Below, piece after piece: positions 56,481-64,000 of a stretch of 64,000 nucleotides of DNA. The DNA is taken from assembly GCA_000349905.1 (NCBI GenBank), contig KB722745.1, positions 825,723 to 889,722 on the forward strand, written 5' to 3'. A program made the translations under genes and the position numbers. Each line of letters starts with the position of its first letter. Position 1 is the first letter of the stretch. The notes below the pieces were generated by a model, which saw only the letters and a program-made list of their open reading frames with translations, searched no databases and was not told where the DNA came from. This DNA comes from Volvariella volvacea V23 (taxonomy: Eukaryota; Basidiomycota; Agaricomycetes; Agaricales; Pluteaceae).

Positions 56481-58872
56481 TCAGTCCCACATCCTCCTGC
56501 TTCTCACCCACTCCAGCAGCATTTCGTTCACTCGCGACGCTTCCTCTCTCGTCATCTGTCCATCCCCTCCTGTAGGTATTTCTATTCCAGGTACCCAAGC
56601 GCGGTCCGTCGCAGCGCTCGCTTCCCCTAGCTCCAAATTGCCGTCATCGCTTTCCTCGTGCTCCTCTTCTCCATCCGAATCGGAGTCGACATCGGGAGGG
56701 TGTCTGCTTTTCGTAACTCGGACTCTGGTCTTTGCCGCGGGCGTTCCTTGCCGGCTTCCACAACCGTTTACAGATGAGCGACGGGACATAAACATCAAGT
56801 CGTCACCGAGCCCATCTACACTCATTGCTGAGGGTCGTCGACTCGCAAGTGGGCTGGTTATGTCCATGATAGAGTCTTCCTCCCCTTGACTGACCTCGTC
56901 GTCACTATTGCCGACATCAACGACCATACTGCCCTCCTCCTCGGCTTTAAACACACCAACATGTATATCCACATCCTTCAATTCGGTCATCCCACAGTGT
57001 TGTCTGAGTGCAATGCCGTTGAGGATGTATTGCATATCGGAGGTTTGGAGGTTGTGCAGGTTGTGGATCTGAAGAGACTCGAGATGAGGACAGGGGTATG
57101 AGTATGTCGAATCACTAGCGCCGTGGTCGTGCTCCTGGAGGAGAGGGTGTGAAGGAAGAGAAGAGACCGGAAGAGCAATAGGACCCATGGAAGGCGTGCA
57201 AGGCCCACTCGGAGTCGTATGCCCGCTGTGCGTCAGACCAGGAGTCGAAAATCTTGTCTCAAGCCTGCCCACAGACGAGGACGAACCCGGGGAAGCATAC
57301 CGAGACGACACAGACCGCGAAGGCAAACGCGAAGCAACGTCCTCCGAATGGCGTCGCTCAATCTGCACATTCGATCCCGCCGAGCCAGGTTGTGGAAATA
57401 CAGCCTTTGCAGCTTGCAGTCCCATCTTGGACAGCTCCAGCCGCTTGAGGTGCTTCAAGTTCGAGAAGAGGATCTGGAAAGGCTGTGGACAGGATTTGAC
57501 TTTGATCAAGGACACATCTTCGAGGAATGGGAAGGGGGGTGATGGTGCAGCTCCGGCTGTTGAGTCGACGCTCTCGCTGGACTTGAGGTATGCTCCTGTT
57601 CCGAGGTAGACCAACAGTCGCCCTGCGTCTACGTCAAAGACGTCCAGGATGTCCGAGCCGTCTGTCAGCTCGAGCTTCTTCGCGCTCCCCGCATCGACCA
57701 TGCTCAAAATCTGCATCGCTTCCAATGTTGTTCTATAGCTCAACTTGATCTCCTTCAACTGTGACAATTGGACCTGCCCGAGTTCCTGAATAACCGCCTT
57801 CACTTCATCCTCGACGGTTTCTAGTTCCGAGATGTCAGTATCTATAATCTCATTGATTGTATCAGGGTCGAGAATCGCAGGGCCCGAGTTGGTCAATTGG
57901 AGGGCGTGGAGCCGGGGCACCGACGAGAGAAGTTGGTGGAATTCAGAAATGGAGGGGAGAACTTGGTGACAGTGGTCTGCCAATATGAGCGAGGATAGGC
58001 CCTGGCCAGGGATTTTGGATAGGTGGTGGGAGAGAGACGACCAGTTCGCGTGGACGCCCCAGAGACAGAGATCGCGCAGCCGAGGGAATATAATCTCTGG
58101 AGTTGACGCAGAGGAAATGGAATCGAGGAAAGCAGGGAAGTGAAGCTCCTCTGGCTGGAAGTCGCTTAGAAAACTCGCGTACTCGTTGCATCGCATAAGA
58201 GTTAGGGACTCGAGCATAGGCGCTCCTTGTGAGAGGAAGAGTTCGTTCATGATGGTGAATGCGGTGTGTAGTGGTGACCAGAGGTCTGAGAGTACGTCAA
58301 CCGATCGCCAGCGATGGACGTGTGGTCGGAGCAAGGACATGACGGTCAACATGTGTGCAGGCGTGAAGGGAGGGTACACCCCTTGGAATTCAGAGTTGGC
58401 AACACTACACATATGTTAGTTGAGAAGAACATGAACAGACATCAGTGGGCACGTACCCTGGCTCGTAGAAATCCCAATTAGGATCCCGTATATCAATCAG
58501 GATATTCAACGGCACATTCCTCGACAGCCTCAAAAACAACTCCACTGTACTCGTGTCTACCTTTTGGTTCTGCAGCTCTTCCAACGTCAACGCTCGCCCT
58601 CCCACCATCTCAATAGTGACACAGATGTTCGCCCATAACGACGGAGTGTTCAACGCAATCTCCCTCCACCTCCTTGATACTTGGCAAACCACACCAGCCG
58701 CCTTGACGGTGCCCGAGGTAAACAGTGGTCGTCTATCAGATGCATTCTCCGTCTGAGTGCTCAGGACGAATATGTAGGAAAGGAGCTCGACGGGGAGAGT
58801 GTCGATGGGTGATGTTGTTGCGAGGCCGTTGTATGATCGGCGAGGCCGAGCAAAGGTCGGAATTGTCGTCAT
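56481..58872 (-). CDS. F-box protein with leucine-rich repeats
   Basis: Two exons joined by an intron at about 58410-58455 (EPG|VANSEFQ), about 780 residues. The ATG at 58872 is preferred because the in-frame codon at 58947 is TTG. Residues about 20-90 form an agaricomycete F-box: SPIDTLPVELLSYIFVLST, VCQVSRRWREIALNTPSLWANI. Downstream are irregular leucine-rich repeats (HAMLESLTLMRCNEYA, PRLRDLCLWGVHANW, LHALQLTNSGPAIL, LKHLKRLELSKMGL). A low-complexity Ser/Thr/Pro region and an acidic stretch (SDSDGEEEHEESDDG) precede the C-terminus, which ends RRMWD. The F-box suggests an SCF ubiquitin ligase adaptor. The Ser-rich and acidic tail is unusual for this family, so partners are unknown. Confidence 0.82.
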
Positions 58873-61635
58873 ATTGTGTGATGATGTATGAGGTACGTAA
58901 TGCGCGGCCTTGTGGGTGCGGTCGGCTATGGTGTTTAATGAGCTCAAAGCGCAAGACTCGGCGCGGATGACGGAGGTCGAGGATAAAGCACTCGACCAGG
59001 AGGGAAGGTGGGGTGGGGTATGTGATCAGGAAGAAGACCCGTGAGAGGCGAGTCGATTAAGTACTCTTCTCGGAGGGGAAGGGGGGCAGTGGATTCGGGG
59101 ACCTGGCGGATCCAACAAAAAGATGCCAACAGCAAGGGGGAAGATCTGACAACCACAAAAGGGTGGCAAGTGGCAAAACAATCCCAAAAAGCAGCGGGTG
59201 ATATGGGCCACACTGGCACACCAACCGTGGGCTTGGGATCAAGGTTCCTCCTGCATGGGACATTGGGCCAGATGCGAGGGGAGGGAGGGGAGCAGTGTGT
59301 CAGCGGAGATCTATATCGGGAAAGGGGCTAACGTAGCGGCTGCACTCACCTTATTGTTCTCGTCTGATTTGGAGCGAGATGCTTTTGCTAATCCGCTGGC
59401 CAGATCAGCAGGGGCTTGCGAAAACGGCGCAGTGCTCCCAAGGTGGTGCACAATTGGCGTGTGAGCGACCTGTGGATGGAGAAAGCGCGGTGGTTGCGTT
59501 GAAAAAAGAAGAAAAAAGTCAAAAGCTTGGGCGGGGGAGAAGCAGAAAGCAACTTTGCAGCAGGGCGAGATAAGTAGTGCTCCGTGNNNNNNNNNNNNNN
59601 NNNNNNNNNNNNNNNNNNNNNNNNNNNNNNNNNNNNNNNNNNNNNNNNNNNNNNNNNNNNNNNNNNNNNNNNNNNNNNNNNNNNNNTCGCTCCCTTGATG
59701 GCCAGCATCGCAGGCATTGGGTCCTGTTCGTTATTGTCATCTTCATTCCGCGCCTTGCTTCATTTTCGGGCTCTTGAAACGACTGTCCATCTTCAGCCAT
59801 CTCTTGCCAATTCCATCCACCGCAACAAAGGAAATGTCAAAATAGGCTGTCCTGCCTACTTTGGCAGCCCCTCGATCATTTTGAGAACGACCCTTTTGAT
59901 CGGTCACACAAGTCAAAATCAGGCAGTAAATCAACATGTGACCTCTTTTGATATTCACATTTCCTCGCGCGCTCGCTGTTGCGTCTGCTGGGCCACCGTC
60001 GACAGTCGAGCAAAGGACAGGGGACGCTCGATAAGCCCTCCGACATACCCAGCCTCGCAACATTATTCTTGCGCACTGACGCCGGTTGTCTTCCAAGCAA
60101 TCATTATCTCCATCATGTCTTGAAAGTCTCCAGGAATTTTCCAGCATTTCCATGGCATTTGCCACCAATTTCTCTCTCGCTCTCAAGAATAGACGCCATG
60201 CCCTTCATACCACATGTCACGACGTCGCACGATGTCAGAGTGTTAATTGCGGGCGAGGGCTCGCATTGCACGCGAAATAACACATACTATTTTCGCTAGT
60301 GAGATACAATACATCATCGTCATAGTACGCATAGTTACAGCAATACGACCGAGAGAACATAGACACACGAATAAGAGAATATATAATACAAAGTCCCTCT
60401 CCGTACCACCAGTGCATCGGATCCTTCAAATATGAACACAGAGACCAATTCGAACGGAACCAAGGGAACCTAGCCGCCCACTCTGCTCCGGTTCCCTCGA
60501 CCAAATCCAAAATGGTTCGAGATAAAGCATAAAATATATATGTGACATTTTAGGCATTGTTGTAGGTCCATCAAATCCAAGTAGGTCCATCAATGCACGA
60601 ATAGTTAGCTCGTCGTGTGGCTGCAATGGCAACGTCATCCTGTTTTTAGTCCTATTCACCGACCATGCCCGTCTGCATCGCGTGGTACAGGACACGCAGA
60701 TCACCCGGGCATGGGGCCCGGAGACGTGTTTTGCTCAGGGGGTTTCGAGCGAGTGAACGGGGATAGATTTAGGGGCGTGTGATTGTTCCAAGCGATGAGC
60801 GGGCAATATATGAGGAGATTGGAGGCAATGCGGTCGCGTTTGAGGTGTGAATAACATCGAACAGCCTGTCCGTATCCTGGAGAGGTGGGAATGACCGGCA
60901 AGTAGCTGACCCAATAGTCAAACCACTTGTGAAGCATAAGGGCGCCATTGCACTTGGACGATCCCCACACTATCAAACTCGCATAGAAACCACCCAACAC
61001 GACGACTGCCACCCTCACTCTAGGGCCCTCTGCCGTCGACCGACCTAACCACATTCATCGCCAACCACCTAAATAGCCCGCTAACCACACCCTCAACTCT
61101 CCCACCCCCTAATCTCCAAACCTACCCCCCATCACTACGACCCGCCACAATCGACCCGAGTTGTAAGCACGCGAAAGTAATTTTCCTAACCCTAGTTGTT
61201 CCCTCGTCCTTTCAATCTTCCTTTTCTGGCCATGCTAAAACTCCCGCTCCGAGGGATAGAGGCAATGTAGATGCCCAACGACGAGACCGGCCGCACGCGC
61301 CACGCAAGCCACCAACAACAGGTTTTGTTGTGTTTTTGCCTAGGGAGGAGGAGGAGGAATTATGATAGTGCTGAAGCACCGAAATTGGATATGGGTAGAA
61401 AGCAACCATGGAAAATAGCAATAACGATAACCACGACCGAGACCCATGACAAAAACCAAAAACAAGAAACCGAAAACCGAAACATGAATCCAGAGAGAAC
61501 TAGGGCGAAGAGCCACAGCACAAAAACAGTGGGTGGCATTATCGATATCGCTCTAGTCCCGATGACCCCAGGCCCAACCTGGACCAAGGGTACAATGTAA
61601 CGCCAGGACGAGTGCGCATTTTTTTTTCATTGCGA
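58873..61635. other. Intergenic region with assembly gap
   Basis: 2.8 kb between the F-box start (-) and the transcription-factor stop (-). It contains the 100-N gap at 59587-59686. A 117-codon minus-strand frame at 60701-61054 has a hydrophobic start but no conserved motif. A short direct repeat (GTAGGTCCATCAA twice, about 60564-60596) is present. No gene can be supported. Confidence 0.4.
59587..59686. other. Assembly gap (100 N)
   Basis: A run of 100 N in intergenic sequence upstream of the F-box gene; true length unknown. Confidence 0.98.
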
Positions 61636-64000
61636 TCACCGCTGTAGCCCAAACGGCTCGGTTCCAAACAACCCAAGCCCAGTGCTAACGTCCATGTGAT
61701 CCGAAGTAACACTCCTAGAAGGACTTGCAGCGTTCGCACTAGCAGCCGATTCGAACAGCGCCATCATGTCCACGGGCGACATCGACATGAACATCTGAGT
61801 CGGATCGTCCGGGTTTGCGTTAGCGCCAGGGCCATTAGTGCCGTTATTACTAGCCGCATTCGAAGCATCGATGGACATTCGTCGAGGGTCTAGCGATCCA
61901 CCCGCTCCGTTCGCAGTGTTGCTATTATTGTTCGATGCTGCAGGTGGAGAGCTAGCTGTTGCTATTGAAGACGGAGCCGAAGATCCATTAAGATGCGAAT
62001 TCGTCGGAATCTTAGACGCCGATAACATACTTGTGGGTCCATGTCCATTAAGGAACCCTCCAATCCCTGTCACTCCATTGAATCCGCCAAACCCAATCCC
62101 AAACGGGTTGCTTGAAACAGGAGGTACATTTGCGGATGTGTTGTTGTTGCTATTCGCCGGGGTGGAGGGATTAGGAGCATTGGAATGATGCGGTTTCGTG
62201 TCAACGCCGACGCTGAAAAAGTCAGAGGGGGAGAACCCTTCTGGGCTGCTGTGCTGGGAAGGCGCAGAGTCTGAGGCTGCAGATCCACCACTGTTGACAC
62301 CAATGGAGCCGTTAGCGCCATTCATAAACTTGGGTGACGCTTTTGATGTAGAACAGGCCTTCTTGCGAACTGGGCGAATCCAGGCAGGTCTTCCAGAACC
62401 GTTAATACCATTAACACCCGACTGCGAGTGTTGGGATGTATGGGATGGGCCGGTGCCGGTGCTTGAGTTTGTGCCCGAAGGGTTAGAAGGGAGGTCAAGT
62501 GGAATTTGGGTTACTGGAACAAATCGGAAACGAAAACGTCATTAACACCCGGTATGGAGATTGGGATCAAAAGGAAAATCATGAGCAAAGGCAAAATATT
62601 GGAGATCATACGAAAGGGTCGAATAACGAGCGACAATATCACGAGAATGATGAAGGATAAAACACGAGACAAAGGCGGCCGAAAGAGATGAATGATGGTA
62701 GACTTACGCCTGCAGAATTCTTCCATCAGATCTCCGGAGCGTTGTCCACAGACGTAACGGCCGCTGAATCTTCTCAATAAACCTACACAAGATCTCAGGG
62801 CGTCCAAGCCTGGAGGGATGAGATGTTGCAGGGCGTCGGTTTTGCAGCAAAGGAGGACTGCAACCAAAGTCCGGCCGGCTTGAGTTAGTTGATGAATAAC
62901 GTGTACACCATCTACAAAGCAAATTGAATGAGTAAAGGTAGCAAAAACAGCGCGTCTACTTACAATACGTCATCAATCCCTTTTTTGCAATGTGCAGGTG
63001 AGACGCTATGAGCTGCAACGCAGCGCTGTGGGCAGCAGCCAAAGCTTCCTTTTCCACCTCAGTCTGTTCCTCACTCGCTCCCACTCCCATCTCGGTCTCC
63101 CGGTGATGCCTGTCAGCGATCATCTCTGAGAACCTATGCCTGTGAATCAACAACCTCACAAATTGTTCCGCACAGTGCAATCTCTGCGCCTGTGTGAACC
63201 TAATTGTATCATCGCTGGCCAGTGTGTCAGGTGTATGAGCCCAATATGGCGGAATGGTCCTATGGATCTCATCCAGCATCGCCTCTTCTTCCTTCAGCTG
63301 CTTAGCCCTTCTCGCATTTCCACTCCCGCAAAGAAGTGCTGCGGCCCGGTACATGAAAGAGGAAGGATCTTCCTGCCGAGGTGGGGGAAGGTCCAAAACT
63401 GATTCCAGAACAACCATAATTCGCAACGTCAACACGAACGCTGCCAATCTGCATTCTGCTGGGGGTGGACTTCCACTCGTGATGATCCCCTCTTTCGTGA
63501 TGAACTCGTCGTCGACCTGAGCGGGTTCTCCGACATCACAGTCCCTGAACCTGATAACCGGAGGTCGCCCAAAATGCGCGCTCAGTTGCTTATCCCAGAT
63601 GTAAACACACCAAAACGTCCGCTTCCTAACCTCCTCTTCGATAGCGTCAAAGACATCGTACGTGTCCGCTGAACGGTGCAATCCAGCATCTATGCACATC
63701 GTTACGGCTTCCCCGAGTAACGCCGCGGCTTTTGACAATCGACCTAAGCCCACTCCATAGACAGCTCCGATTAAGTTGGCTTGAATGTTGTAAAGTGTTG
63801 GACGGTCGGCTATCGGTAAGGTACGTAGGCGATGTAAGAGTTCGAACCATTGGGTACCTGCGGATATACCGTCGTTTGGGTCGGCTCGGACTCGGGGATC
63901 ATCCATGTGTCGCGAGGATAGACAGCATATAGCGACAATGAATGCTGCGAAACCTGGTTCACCCCACTTTTGTGGGTTCCCATAGTCCTGAAATGGGGTT
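61636..64000 (-). CDS. Fungal-specific transcription factor, N-terminus off window
   Basis: Partial gene, transcribed leftward, with the 5' part beyond position 64000. The first visible exon begins near 63989 at [18 protein letters not shown] and continues to [18 protein letters not shown], the opening of the fungal-specific regulatory (middle homology) domain. Typical blocks follow: [57 protein letters not shown], and [22 protein letters not shown]. The C-terminal 250 residues are Asn/Ser/Gly-rich ([16 protein letters not shown]) and may form an activation region, ending TEPFGLQR. A Zn2Cys6 DNA-binding motif is expected at the missing N-terminus. The target genes are unknown; some relatives regulate carbon and polysaccharide-degrading genes, but nothing here proves that. 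Confidence 0.85.

Overview
The window is nuclear DNA of a filamentous basidiomycete, most likely an agaricomycete. The evidence is many short introns of about 50-70 nt, intron-containing tRNAs, a GH7 cellobiohydrolase carrying CBM1, a cellobiose dehydrogenase without CBM, and an Ppo-type fatty-acid dioxygenase. The piece is a draft scaffold with three 100-N gaps (26671-26770, 46998-47097, 59587-59686). All gene models were read by eye from splice signals and conserved motifs. MTR4, the FMO, the GH7 gene and the calmodulin-like gene were assembled exon by exon and close exactly in frame; the others are approximate inside their outer limits.

Layout: an F-box/LRR-like orphan (-) and the exosome helicase MTR4 (+) diverge at 1.2-1.9 kb. 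From 6 to 26 kb lies an extracellular polymer-degradation neighbourhood: a GH18 chitinase with CBM5/12, an FMO-like monooxygenase with an NTF2-like front domain, a GH7 cellobiohydrolase with CBM1, then a divergent calmodulin-like gene, the septation GTPase Spg1/Tem1, and cellobiose dehydrogenase. From 26 to 39 kb come an intron-containing tRNA-Gly, PEX19, a head-to-head inverted pair of tRNA-Asp genes, a four-helix MARVEL-like membrane protein, the TORC2-pathway kinase Ypk1/Gad8, a Cid1-type nucleotidyltransferase and a frame-damaged cytochrome P450. From 39 to 54 kb come a conventional (class II) myosin heavy chain, a Ppo-like dioxygenase whose C-terminal P450 domain seems to lack its heme-thiolate cysteine, the R-SNARE Ykt6 and a DUF985 cupin. 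From 56 kb to the end there are a large F-box protein and a fungal-specific transcription factor that runs off the right edge.

Most genes are single-copy housekeeping loci mixed with secreted or oxidative accessory genes. Functionally linked sets are cellobiohydrolase plus cellobiose dehydrogenase (cellulose attack), and myosin II plus Spg1 (cytokinesis). Ypk1 and Ykt6 serve growth signalling and trafficking. The least ordinary items are the calmodulin paralog that keeps the canonical 149-residue length but only one intact EF-hand and is built from micro-exons, the thiolate-less Ppo, the inverted tRNA-Asp pair with one copy carrying an extra acceptor-stem base, and the decaying P450.
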